NCBI GenBank assembly: GCA_040386295.1 | Contig: JAZKFR010000049.1 | Coordinates: 1-9,031 of the forward strand | Direction: 5' to 3' | DNA: 9,031 nt | Source of the DNA: JAZKFR01 sp040386295 | GTDB lineage: Bacteria; Pseudomonadota; Gammaproteobacteria; Burkholderiales; Rhodocyclaceae | In this document: positions 1 through 7,073 of the stretch, piece by piece | Numbering within the stretch: position 1 is the stretch's first letter | Layout of the letters: each line of letters opens with the position of its first letter | The notes under the pieces: generated by a model | What the model saw: the letters and a program-made list of their open reading frames with translations, nothing else | Told to the model about the DNA's origin: nothing | Database searches by the model: none | Position numbers and translations under genes: made by a program

Positions 1-68
1 AGTGCCAATATCGCTCCCTGCTTGTTCACGTTCTTCCGATCACACGCAGCGCCCTTGTATGCTCTCCC

Positions 69-106
69 GCCCCTACGGGGCACCCTCTCCCACAAGTGGG
101 CGAGGG
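69..106. repeat. REP-like pair of palindromes
   Basis: Two adjacent inverted repeats are visible. The first is GCCCC (69-73) and GGGGC (77-81) around a 3-base loop. The second pairs CCCTC (83-87) with GAGGG (102-106) and CCCAC (89-93) with GTGGG (96-100) around AA, with one T/C mismatch between the two helices. CCCTCTCCC...GGGNGAGGG palindromes of this kind are common dispersed intergenic repeats in proteobacteria. That this one is dispersed in this genome is inference. It could instead act as a transcript-end hairpin for a gene beyond the left edge, though no T-tract follows it directly. Confidence 0.55.
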
Positions 107-377
107 AATGATGCTGGTCAGTGAGCGCGTAGTCGCTTGTGCAGAGGTCTTTTTAATGCGAATGAAAATGATCTTTAAGTGATGGCTATGCGCTCAACTT
201 GAGACGAAAGCGTTGCAAATATCCAGCATTCTTATGTCCTACCGGATGCGCAGCCCCGATAAGACGAGGAGGCAACTGAGTTTGACTTTCCTGGAGCGAA
301 CGCAGCGCAGGTGTCCTCAGCACACACTGACAAAAGTGCTATCTCTGATTAACTGCTAAGCCTTGCAGCCACAGCTA

Positions 378-421
378 CCTGTGCGCCTGTACGCCTGTAC
401 GCCTGTGCGCCTGTGCGCCTG
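378..421. repeat. 8-bp tandem repeat array (5.5 copies)
   Basis: Five complete direct copies of an 8-bp unit, CCTGTRCG, run from 378 to 417, followed by a partial sixth (CCTG, 418-421). Copies 1, 4 and 5 read CCTGTGCG; copies 2 and 3 read CCTGTACG. The unit is not a multiple of three, so a change of one copy would shift any frame crossing it. No real gene seems to cross it. Arrays of this kind can change copy number by slipped-strand mispairing. Confidence 0.85.
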
Positions 422-618
422 CAAACGCAACGCACAAAGCATCCTCAAAGGCACTGGCATGAAGCTGCTCAAAGCCGCCAAAAAAATTTGGCCGGAACGA
501 CTGCGCGGAGAGCCGCCCGTCCAAAATGAGCGTAAGTGCGAGAAGCCCCCGACAAAACTGCCGTTCTGTCGCTTAAATTCAAGTAAATTCAAAATTCACG
601 ACCCAAGAGTCATGCCTT

Positions 619-690
619 GCCCAATCAGTGCGAAATCAGTGCCCAATCAGTGCGAAATCAGTGCGAAATCAGTGCGAAATCAGTGCGAAT
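619..690. repeat. 11-bp tandem repeat array (6.5 copies)
   Basis: Six complete 11-bp units occupy 619-684 and a partial seventh (GCGAAT) runs to 690. Units 1 and 3 are GCCCAATCAGT; units 2, 4, 5 and 6 are GCGAAATCAGT, so the left half alternates between the two variants. The period is close to one DNA helical turn, which would place every copy on the same helix face. The array ends about 77 bp before the favoured start of the downstream membrane-protein gene, so it lies where promoter or operator elements would be expected. A role as binding site or copy-number switch is inference only. Confidence 0.9.
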
Positions 691-692
691 TT

Positions 693-701
693 TGCTATTA
701 A
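693..701 (+). promoter_or_regulatory. Weak extended -10 candidate for the glycosylation operon
   Basis: TG at 693-694, one base, then TATTAA at 696-701 resembles an extended -10 element (TGnTATAAT, four of six matches in the hexamer). The hexamer 17 bp upstream falls inside the 11-bp array (TGCGAA, 673-678) and is a poor -35. If this is the promoter, the array would sit at and above the -35 position. It is a motif guess. Confidence 0.2.
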
Positions 702-742
702 AAATTTGAGGCATGCAGTGGTTTTATTTCCACCCAAATTTT
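701..742. repeat. Nested inverted repeat in the operon leader
   Basis: AAAATTTG (701-708) is perfectly complementary to CAAATTTT (735-742). Inside it, GTGG (718-721) can pair with CCAC (730-733) around an 8-base AT loop. The left arm leaves nine unpaired bases and the right arm one, giving a bulged hairpin. It lies just before the first gene of the operon and ends 25 bp before the favoured start codon. It may be an operator-like dyad or an RNA leader structure. The inverted repeat is certain; the function is not known. Confidence 0.6.
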
Positions 743-752
743 CGGCATGCAG
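710..752. repeat. Duplicated 9-mer GGCATGCAG flanking the leader
   Basis: GGCATGCAG occurs directly repeated at 710-718 and 744-752, 34 bp apart. Each copy contains the palindrome GCATGC. The first copy lies within the left part of the nested inverted repeat; the second begins just past its right arm. The ATG at 747, a possible start of the next gene, lies inside the second copy, which argues mildly that this ATG belongs to the repeat and is not a selected start codon. Confidence 0.6.
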
Positions 753-767
753 AATGAGGAGATTTTT

Positions 768-2939
768 TTGACGAAGAATGCGCTGATGCAAATCAAGCAG
801 AACGCTTATTTTTTTCCGCTGTTAACTGCGCTGCTTACCCTCTGTGCAGCCTGGATCCCCGAGCTTTTGGCGCCTGGCTTTTATTTTGCCGATGATGTTC
901 GCCATTACTTCATCGCGCCGATGAACGAGATCGGTCACCGTCTTACGCAGGGCGAGTGGCCACTGCTTACGTTACGTAGTATGTACGCGGGTAATTTACT
1001 GGGCGAAGGGCAGCTCCAGTTGTTTAATCCATTGGCTTTGCTGCTTTATGCCGTGTTAGCGCAGATCCCAGACCTGGCTGATGCGATGCTTTTTTATTCG
1101 GGCTTTTATCTGGTGCTCACTGCCTTGGGCATCTATTTTTTGGCGCGCCAATTTAAGCTCGCACCGGCCTTGGCGCTGCTCGCTGGGGTGGCTTTTCCGC
1201 TCGGTTCGATCACCAGTTATTGGTACGCGAGCTCTTGGCTCAACGCTTTGGCAACAAATGCTTGGCTGGTTTGGGCGATGGCCTTACTGCTACATGCGCT
1301 GGCCAATCGTCGCTATTTTCCGTGGGCGGTGATGCTGTCAGCTATGGTGCTCTCCGGCGGCTGGCCGCATGGCAGCATCGCGCTGCTGCTTTTTGCGCTG
1401 GTGGTCTGTGCGCAACATCAAGGGATTAAAAAATTCCCGTACCGCTTCTTCTTCGCCTGGGGGGGTCTCAGCCTGGCGCTCAGCTTGCCGGCGCTGCTTC
1501 CGTTGGTCGCGCATGTGGCTAACGGCCAGCGCGCACAGGCCTTGCTTGGCAATGCAGGTCTAATGAATGCAACGATTGATGAATTGCTAGCGCTCAGTTG
1601 GCCGACCTTTGTTTCATCACTACCGCATTTCTTTGGTCCACAATCAGCCACTATTCCGCATTACTACGTCGCTTGGTTCATTGCGCCACTCTGCTTGCTT
1701 TGTGCGCGGTCGATAAAACCTGCTTTTGCTGGCGAGGACAAGATTTTCTCGTCCCTGCTCGGTTTATCCCTGTTATTTGCATTCCTATCGCTGGGCCCGC
1801 AAAACCTCTGGGTGCTACGTTGGCAGTTCAGATTTTTTCCTTATTTCGGTTTGTTCATCACGTTAGCGACCTTAAAGCTGGTCTCGGTGCACGATTGGCG
1901 TCTCTCGCTTGGCAAAAAGCATCTGCTGACTTTGTGGATCCTTGCTTTTGCCTTGTGTTGTCAGCAGGCACCCAATCTGATTTTGGTGCATGCGACCTTT
2001 GCCTTGCTCTGTTTTCTGGGTTCTTGGCTGGCGATCGATACGGCACGCGCACGTCTACGCCTTGTCCCTGTTCTGGCATTGAGCTTTTTGATCTATGTGT
2101 TAATGCATTTTTATTGGCCGATAAACGAGAATATCGGCCCTTGGTGGGCACCCAAAACCTTGGAGAAACGCGATGCTTTGCCGTCTGCTTTGGGCAATGT
2201 GCTCATCTTGCGACAGAAAAAAAGTCTGTCGTTTGATGAACTGGCTGCCGAGCTGCCGTCAGGCAATGTCGCGCAATTTGAGAACAGAGCCTTTATCAAC
2301 GGGTACTCGCCAATTGAGCCCCGTGCGTTGAAAAATTTCTTGTGTTTCGACCTTTGGACTTTCTCTTGCCCTACAGCGCTAGCGCGTTTATTTGAACGAG
2401 ATCCGCTAACGCATGAGCTTTGGGTGAATCTGCTGCGTATCGGCGAGATTCGTGCGCAGCAGGGTGTGTTTACGCGTACGCTGCAAACCTTGGCTGCTGA
2501 TGCTGATTTTCATCTGGCGTCTCAGGCACAGTTCTCCACCGTTTGGAAGCGTGATAGAGACTGGCTGCCCGGTACGCTGGCATGGAAACAGGAGCATCTC
2601 AGTGTCAGCGCATTGCCTGCGCCGAAAAGAACAAGCGCCGAGAACGAAAGCTTCGTGGTGCGCAACGACAGCGCCTTACCGGCTCGCCTGATTTGGGCGA
2701 GATTGCCTTTTCCGGGCTATGAGCTGTCTCTCAATGGGCAAGCCTTGCCGCTTGAAGAGCACGATCGTTTGCTGCTGGCAACGACTTTGCCGCCGGGCAG
2801 TTCTGGCCTGCTTGAGTTGCACTACCGTCCGTTCGGCTGGCGTTGGACGCTACCCCTTGCATTGAGCGCGCTTTTGCTGGCGTTTTTTTATGGCTTACGT
2901 CGACGAGATACTGCTGATGAATCACGATCCTGCTGTTGA
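768..2939 (+). CDS. YfhO-family polytopic membrane protein, probable GT-C glycosyltransferase
   Basis: Probable integral membrane glycosyltransferase taking a sugar from an undecaprenyl-phosphate carrier on the outer face of the inner membrane. Numbering here is from ATG 747. Residue 21 onward is the first of about ten or more hydrophobic helices, which continue to about 455. An Asp-Asp pair (49-50) in the first loop fits the acidic pair of GT-C enzymes. The PLLTLRSMYAGNLLGEGQ region (72-89), the LRWQFRFFPYF stretch (357-367), NGYSP (518-522) and a C-terminal PGYELSLNGQ...LPPGSSGLLELHYRP domain (656-695) with a last helix (about 700-716) match the YfhO family pattern. I favour TTG 768, preceded by AGGAG (757-761) at 6 bases; ATG 747 has no ribosome site, and ATG 786 is another option. 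Length 723 aa is near the family norm. It overlaps the next gene by 23 bp. Substrate and acceptor are unknown. Confidence 0.8.
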   Translation: MTKNALMQIKQNAYFFPLLTALLTLCAAWIPELLAPGFYFADDVRHYFIAPMNEIGHRLTQGEWPLLTLRSMYAGNLLGEGQLQLFNPLALLLYAVLAQIPDLADAMLFYSGFYLVLTALGIYFLARQFKLAPALALLAGVAFPLGSITSYWYASSWLNALATNAWLVWAMALLLHALANRRYFPWAVMLSAMVLSGGWPHGSIALLLFALVVCAQHQGIKKFPYRFFFAWGGLSLALSLPALLPLVAHVANGQRAQALLGNAGLMNATIDELLALSWPTFVSSLPHFFGPQSATIPHYYVAWFIAPLCLLCARSIKPAFAGEDKIFSSLLGLSLLFAFLSLGPQNLWVLRWQFRFFPYFGLFITLATLKLVSVHDWRLSLGKKHLLTLWILAFALCCQQAPNLILVHATFALLCFLGSWLAIDTARARLRLVPVLALSFLIYVLMHFYWPINENIGPWWAPKTLEKRDALPSALGNVLILRQKKSLSFDELAAELPSGNVAQFENRAFINGYSPIEPRALKNFLCFDLWTFSCPTALARLFERDPLTHELWVNLLRIGEIRAQQGVFTRTLQTLAADADFHLASQAQFSTVWKRDRDWLPGTLAWKQEHLSVSALPAPKRTSAENESFVVRNDSALPARLIWARLPFPGYELSLNGQALPLEEHDRLLLATTLPPGSSGLLELHYRPFGWRWTLPLALSALLLAFFYGLRRRDTADESRSCC

Positions 2940-3876
2940 TCCCTTGCCCTTGATTTCCGTGGTTTGCCCTATGCATAACGAGGCGCCGGTGCTCGCTACC
3001 TTTCTCGGGCGTCTGTTACCTGTGCTTGAGAGCACAGGTTTCACGTTTGAGCTTGTTTGCGTCAATGACGGTAGCCGTGATGCGACACTTGATGGTTTGC
3101 GCGCATGGCAAAAGAGCGAGCCGCGTTTAAGGGTCATTGATTTGTCGCGTAATTTTGGTAAGGAGGCGGCACTGACTTGTGCCATCGATCATGCGCGCGG
3201 TTCAGCGGTAATTCCAATCGACGCTGACTTGCAGGATCCGCCTGAGCTGATCGTCGAGATGGTACGTGTTTGGCGCCAAGGTTTTGACGTGGTTTTGGCA
3301 CAAAGAACCGATCGTTCGTCTGACTATTTCATCAAACGAAAAATGGCCGAGTGGTTCTACCGCGTTCATAACGCGGTTTCGGATTTGCCGATTCCGGCTA
3401 ATGTTGGCGACTTTCGCTTGCTCGACCGCAAGGTCGTCGAGGCCTTGAAATTGCTGCCCGAGCGGCAGCGTTTCATGAAAGGCCTGTTTGCCTGGGTAGG
3501 ATTTCGTCAGGCAATCGTGCCGTACGCGCGTGCGCCGCGTGCGGCGGGTGAGAGCAAATTCTCCGGTTGGCGCTTGTGGAATTTTGCCATCGAAGGAATC
3601 ACCTCGTTTTCGACCGCGCCGCTACGCATCTGGACTTACCTGGGGCTGACGCTGGCGCTGTGTTCGTTTAGCTTTGCATTTTTTATTGTCGGACGAGTCT
3701 TGCTATATGGCCGCGACTTCCCAGGCTACGCGTCGTTGATTACGGTGGTTTTGTTCCTTGGCGCAATACAACTGATCGGCATCGGGGTGATCGGCGAATA
3801 CATAGGCCGGATTTACAGCGAATCGAAAGGACGTCCGATTTATATCGTGCGTGAGCAAAAAGACGATGCGCGCTGA
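2917..3876 (+). CDS. GtrB/CsbB/DPM1-type family 2 glycosyltransferase, membrane anchored
   Basis: Transfers a sugar from a nucleotide donor to a polyprenyl phosphate (probably undecaprenyl phosphate) on the cytoplasmic face. The 319-aa protein has the GT-A fold signatures in order: SVVCPMHNE (14-22), VNDGSRD (49-55), SRNFGKEAAL (77-86), the metal-binding DAD of DADLQDPPE (102-110), NVGDFRLLDR (162-171) and RAAGESKF (208-215). Two C-terminal membrane helices follow (about 236-262 and 272-296), then GEYIGRIYSESKGRP (293-307). These are typical of the GtrB/CsbB/ArnC group. Start 2917 is favoured over the in-frame ATG at 2890 because it sits just before the conserved strand and has GAGA (2905-2908) upstream; 2890 would extend deep into the previous gene. 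It overlaps that gene by 23 bp and the next by 11 bp, so translational coupling is likely. The sugar cannot be read from sequence. Confidence 0.92.
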   Translation: MNHDPAVDPLPLISVVCPMHNEAPVLATFLGRLLPVLESTGFTFELVCVNDGSRDATLDGLRAWQKSEPRLRVIDLSRNFGKEAALTCAIDHARGSAVIPIDADLQDPPELIVEMVRVWRQGFDVVLAQRTDRSSDYFIKRKMAEWFYRVHNAVSDLPIPANVGDFRLLDRKVVEALKLLPERQRFMKGLFAWVGFRQAIVPYARAPRAAGESKFSGWRLWNFAIEGITSFSTAPLRIWTYLGLTLALCSFSFAFFIVGRVLLYGRDFPGYASLITVVLFLGAIQLIGIGVIGEYIGRIYSESKGRPIYIVREQKDDAR

Positions 3877-4600
3877 TCTGTTCGACGAAATGGCGCATGT
3901 GCAGGAAAAGCATTGGTGGTTCTCGGCACGTCGCCGGATTCTATCTGCGCTGATCGCTCGTCTGGGTTTGCCCTCGCCCGCTGACGTTCTCGAAATCGGT
4001 TGCGGTACCGGCGGCAATTTGGCGATGCTCGCGCAATTTGGCGCCGTGCAGGCGATCGAGCACAACGAGGAGGCACGACAGATCGCTATGCGTCTCGCCG
4101 TCTGCCCAGTGCATGCTGGCACACTGCCTGAGCCAATACCCTATGCCGATCATAGTTTTGACCTAGTGTGTTTATTCGATGTGCTTGAGCACATCGAGGA
4201 CGACGCGGTCGCGCTAGCGCGTGCGGCGCGCTTGCTGAAAACCTCAGGCTACTTGGTACTCACGGTTCCGGCTTATCGCTGGCTATGGTCGGAGCACGAT
4301 GTTGCGCACCAGCATTACCGGCGTTACACGGCAGAGCGCGTACGTACGCTGGCGACAGCGTCCGGGCTTACGCTGGTTCGCGTTGGCTATTTCAATACAC
4401 TTCTTTTCCCGTTAATTGCCTGTAGACGCCTCATGGCAAGACTGGGACGCCGGTCGAACGGATCAGACGCGGCGCTGCCCGCACCGGCGCTCAACGCTTT
4501 GTTGGCAGGTGTGTTTGGATTCGAACGCCATTTTCTGACACGTCGTTTTTTCCCGTTCGGCACTTCGGTCGTCGCGTTGCTAAAAGCCAAAGATTCTTGA
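3866..4600 (+). CDS. Class I SAM-dependent methyltransferase
   Basis: Soluble Rossmann-fold methyltransferase of the Methyltransf_11/UbiG-like type, 244 aa from ATG 3866. Motif I is LEIGCGTGG (42-50), the acidic residue ending strand 2 is probably E65 in VQAIEHN, and FDLVCLFDVLEHIEDD (98-113) is the motif region before strand 4-5. An N-terminal HWWFSARRR (16-24) and the SEHDVAHQHYRRY stretch (142-154) recall methyltransferases often found beside polyprenyl-phosphate glycosyltransferases; this association is from memory. The C-terminal part (about 205-240, ending FFPFGTSVVALLKA) is hydrophobic and may touch the membrane. GTG 3851 is an alternative start; neither start has a clear ribosome site, fitting coupling to the overlapping upstream gene. 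Substrate is unknown: a sugar or lipid-linked intermediate of the same module is inferred from position only. Confidence 0.85.
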   Translation: MRADLFDEMAHVQEKHWWFSARRRILSALIARLGLPSPADVLEIGCGTGGNLAMLAQFGAVQAIEHNEEARQIAMRLAVCPVHAGTLPEPIPYADHSFDLVCLFDVLEHIEDDAVALARAARLLKTSGYLVLTVPAYRWLWSEHDVAHQHYRRYTAERVRTLATASGLTLVRVGYFNTLLFPLIACRRLMARLGRRSNGSDAALPAPALNALLAGVFGFERHFLTRRFFPFGTSVVALLKAKDS

Positions 4601-4735
4601 TGGCCGCTCCTGGTTAATCAAGATCGGCGCAACAGGCAGCACAGATGCAGCGAATGAACGATGCACGTCCAGTCACCCATGCAAGCCATTCGCCGGTAAG
4701 GCCTCTGGGCTACAGGTGAAAATCACTCTGGCTGG

Positions 4736-4756
4736 GATTCAGACAAGCGCTGAATC
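4736..4756. repeat. 7-bp inverted repeat between convergent genes
   Basis: GATTCAG (4736-4742) and CTGAATC (4750-4756) are perfect inverted copies around a 7-base loop. It lies in the 226-bp gap between the convergent methyltransferase and pilU genes, where a bidirectional terminator would be expected. Neither side has a T-tract, so intrinsic termination is doubtful. I see nothing else definite in 4601-4826. Confidence 0.4.
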
Positions 4757-4826
4757 AAGGCGACGAGCGAAATGCCGAACGGGTAAAAGCGCCTCGGCAG
4801 ATTAGCGCGGCACTTCCCCTACTTAC

Positions 4827-5963
4827 CTAAACAATGTCTAGGTGGTCGATACCTTCGTTGAGGTCGCGATTCTTAGATTGTTTGCTCTTGAGTTTGATTT
4901 GCAAACGTAGGTCGTTGAACGAATCGGCGTTGCGTAGGGCGTCTTCGTAGGCAATTTTGCCGTCGTCGTAGAGATCGAATAAGGCTTGATCGAAGGTTTG
5001 CATGCCGATTTCGCGCGATTGTTTCATGATGTTTTTGAGTTCTTGCATCTCGCCTTTCAGAATCAAGTCTGAAATGAGCGGCGAATTAAGCAGGATTTCA
5101 ATGGCGGCGACGCGGCCTTTGCTGGCGATTTTGGCGATCAGCCGTTGCGAGACGATGGCGCGCAGATTAAGCGCCATGTCGATCAGCAGTTGCTGCCGAC
5201 GTTCTTCCGGGAAGAAGTTAATGACACGATCAATCGCCAAGTTGGCGCTGTTGGCGTGCAGGGTGGCCAGGCAAAGGTGGCCCGTTTCGGCAAAGGCCAG
5301 GGCGCGCTCCATGGTTTCTCGATCGCGCACCTCGCCCATCAAAATCACGTCAGGCGCTTGACGCAGCGCGTTCTTCAGCGCGGCTTCCCAGGATTCGGTG
5401 TCGACGCCCACTTCGCGCTGGGTGACGATACATTGCTGGTGTTCATGAATGTATTCAATCGGGTCTTCGATGGTGATGATGTGGCCATAGCTATTGCGGT
5501 TGCGATGGTCGAGCAAGGCAGCCAAGGAGGTGGTTTTGCCGGTGCCGGTACCGCCGACAAAGAGGATCAGACCGTTTTTTTCCATCGCCAAATCTTTCAG
5601 CTTAGCCGGCAAATTAAGCTCATCCAGGCTGGGGATTTTGGTGTTGATTTTGCGACAGACCACCGCGACATGGCCTTGCTGCATCAAGACATTGATACGG
5701 AAGCGCGCGTCACCAAACGGCGAGATGGCAAAATTGCATTCCATCGTTGCTTCAAACTCGCTGGCTTGCCGTTCGTTCATGATCGAATGCGCCAGCTCGA
5801 GGGTATGCGCGGGCATCAGCACTTGATTCGACACCGGGGTAATTTTGCCGTCTATTTTTAAGGCAGGCGGAAAACGGGCGGTGATGAATAGGTCGGAACC
5901 GTTTTTTTGCACCATCAGACCGAGCAGGTCGTGCATAAATTTTAGAGCTTGATCGCGTTCCAT
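4827..5963 (-). CDS. pilU: Type IV pilus retraction-associated ATPase PilU
   Basis: PilT-like secretion ATPase that acts at the inner-membrane base of the type IV pilus and supports retraction and twitching together with PilT. The 378-aa protein shows Walker A GGTGTGKTT (137-145), the Asp box TIEDPIEYIHE (164-174), Walker B PDVILMGEVRD (204-214) and the His box GHLCLATLHANSAN (228-241). The N-terminal PAS-like half includes SDLFITARFPPALKIDG (23-39). It is assigned to PilU and not PilT because the classic PilT AIRNLIRE motif is replaced by PLISDLILKGE (295-305), a charged C-terminal tail follows, and it is the second gene after pilT. The start has AAGGA 10 bases upstream (5974-5978). The gap from pilT is 38 bp, so the two are probably co-transcribed. 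Length is close to known PilU proteins and all key motifs are intact. Confidence 0.95.
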   Translation of the reverse strand: MERDQALKFMHDLLGLMVQKNGSDLFITARFPPALKIDGKITPVSNQVLMPAHTLELAHSIMNERQASEFEATMECNFAISPFGDARFRINVLMQQGHVAVVCRKINTKIPSLDELNLPAKLKDLAMEKNGLILFVGGTGTGKTTSLAALLDHRNRNSYGHIITIEDPIEYIHEHQQCIVTQREVGVDTESWEAALKNALRQAPDVILMGEVRDRETMERALAFAETGHLCLATLHANSANLAIDRVINFFPEERRQQLLIDMALNLRAIVSQRLIAKIASKGRVAAIEILLNSPLISDLILKGEMQELKNIMKQSREIGMQTFDQALFDLYDDGKIAYEDALRNADSFNDLRLQIKLKSKQSKNRDLNEGIDHLDIV

Positions 5964-6001
5964 CTAGTCGTTTTCCTTGTGTGCTAACGGGAGATGCAGC
6001 C

Positions 6002-7048
6002 TTAATCGCCGATGAAGTTGTCTTTGTTAGCGGCTTTGCCGCGTGCTTCGCTCATTGAAATGACGTTGCGCCGTGCTAGATCAAGCAAATTTTGGTCTAG
6101 CGTTTGCATGCCGTATTGCTGCCCGGTTTGGATCGACGAATACATCTGCGCGACTTTGTTTTCGCGAATCAGATTGCGGATGGCCGGGGTGCCAATCATG
6201 ATTTCATGCGCGGCGACACGACCTGTGCCGTCTTTGGTTTTGAGCAGGGTTTGCGAGATCACGGCACGTAAAGATTCGGACAACATTGAACGCACCATTT
6301 CTTTTTCGGCGGCAGGAAAAACGTCGACGATGCGGTCTATGGTTTTAGCCGCGCTTGAGGTGTGCAGCGTGCCAAACACCAAGTGCCCGGTCTCAGCGCC
6401 TGAGAGCGCTAAACGGATGGTTTCCAGATCACGCATTTCGCCGACCAGAATCACGTCTGGATCTTCGCGCAGAGCCGAGCGCAGGGCGTTGCTAAACGAA
6501 CGGGTATGCGGTCCGACCTCGCGTTGGTTGATCAGGCATTTTTTCGGTTCATGCACAAACTCAATCGGATCTTCGACGGTCAGGATGTGGCCGTGTTCGT
6601 GCTCATTGACGTGATTCACCATCGCCGCCAAGGTCGTTGATTTACCCGAGCCGGTAGGCCCGGTGACCAAAACAATGCCGCGTGGGTATTCGGCGATGCT
6701 TTTGAAAATCGGCGGGCACTTGAGTTCTTCTAGGGTTAAGACTTTTGACGGGATGGTGCGAAAAACCGCCGCCGCACCGCGATTTTGCACAAAAGCATTC
6801 ACACGAAAACGCGCCAAACCGGGTATCTCAAAAGAAAAATCGCACTCCAAAGTGTCTTCGTACACCTTGCGCTGACCATCGTTCATGATGTCGTAGATCA
6901 AGCCGTGCACCACTTTTTGCTCCATCGCCGGCAGATTGATTCGACGCACATCGCCATGCACGCGGATCATCGGCGGCAAACCCGACGATAAGTGCAAGTC
7001 AGACGCTTTATTTTTGACGCTAAAGGCAAGCAGTTCGGTAATGTCCAT
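6002..7048 (-). CDS. pilT: Type IV pilus retraction ATPase PilT
   Basis: Hexameric ATPase that powers pilus disassembly and retraction at the cytoplasmic face of the inner membrane; needed in known species for twitching motility and often for DNA uptake. The 348-aa protein has the usual PilT length. Visible motifs are SDLHLSSGLPPMIRVHG (16-32), Walker A GPTGSGKST (130-138), the Asp box TVEDPIEFVHE (157-167), Walker B DPDVILVGEMRD (196-207), the His box GHLVFGTLHTSSAAKT (221-236) and the signature AIRNLIRE (289-296), which separates PilT from PilU and PilB. The ATG at 7048 has GAGGA nine bases upstream (7058-7062). The gene is transcribed away from yggS, sharing the 112-bp region with its promoter, and is followed by pilU. 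Nothing in the protein looks altered. Confidence 0.97.
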   Translation of the reverse strand: MDITELLAFSVKNKASDLHLSSGLPPMIRVHGDVRRINLPAMEQKVVHGLIYDIMNDGQRKVYEDTLECDFSFEIPGLARFRVNAFVQNRGAAAVFRTIPSKVLTLEELKCPPIFKSIAEYPRGIVLVTGPTGSGKSTTLAAMVNHVNEHEHGHILTVEDPIEFVHEPKKCLINQREVGPHTRSFSNALRSALREDPDVILVGEMRDLETIRLALSGAETGHLVFGTLHTSSAAKTIDRIVDVFPAAEKEMVRSMLSESLRAVISQTLLKTKDGTGRVAAHEIMIGTPAIRNLIRENKVAQMYSSIQTGQQYGMQTLDQNLLDLARRNVISMSEARGKAANKDNFIGD

Positions 7049-7057
7049 CAGGGGGAG

Positions 7058-7062
7058 TCCTC
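7058..7062 (-). promoter_or_regulatory. Ribosome binding site of pilT
   Basis: Read on the minus strand the bases are GAGGA, nine bases before the ATG at 7048. This supports the chosen pilT start. Confidence 0.6.
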
Positions 7063-7073
7063 AGGCAATACGT

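Larger units (their letters stand above)
1..767. other. Repeat-rich region without a convincing gene
   Basis: I see no credible protein gene, tRNA or rRNA in these 767 bases. Short open frames exist on both strands around 356-701, but they run through tandem repeats whose units (8 and 11 bp) are not multiples of three. They also encode low-complexity, cysteine- and arginine-rich peptides without recognisable domains. What the stretch holds is repeat structure, listed separately: REP-like palindromes, an 8-bp array, an 11-bp array, an inverted repeat and a duplicated 9-mer. Three copies of AAATTCA also lie at 575-581, 585-591 and 592-598, and GCCAAA/TTTGGC forms a 6-bp inverted repeat at 477-492. 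The promoter of the downstream glycosylation operon presumably lies in its right part. Confidence 0.7.

Noticed and set aside
155..177. AT-rich AATG repeats resembling a Fur box
   Set aside because: Only loose hexamer similarity, poor symmetry, and no iron-related gene nearby in the window.
477..492. GCCAAA/TTTGGC inverted repeat as an intrinsic terminator
   Set aside because: The stem is short and AT-rich, the A/T run lies in the loop and no T-tract follows.
356..592. A 78-codon minus-strand open frame over the 8-bp array
   Set aside because: The peptide is mostly repeat-derived and arginine-rich, it has no domain, and its start lacks a ribosome site.
619..690. A CRISPR array
   Set aside because: The repeats are contiguous 11-mers with no spacers.
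619..690. Replication iterons
   Set aside because: No replication initiator gene or AT-rich origin is nearby and the setting is chromosomal.
363..701. A 112-codon plus-strand open frame crossing both tandem arrays, with a possible internal start at 460
   Set aside because: It starts at TTG without a ribosome site, its length depends on repeats of 8 and 11 bp, and the peptide has no recognisable domain. It looks like chance openness of repeat DNA.
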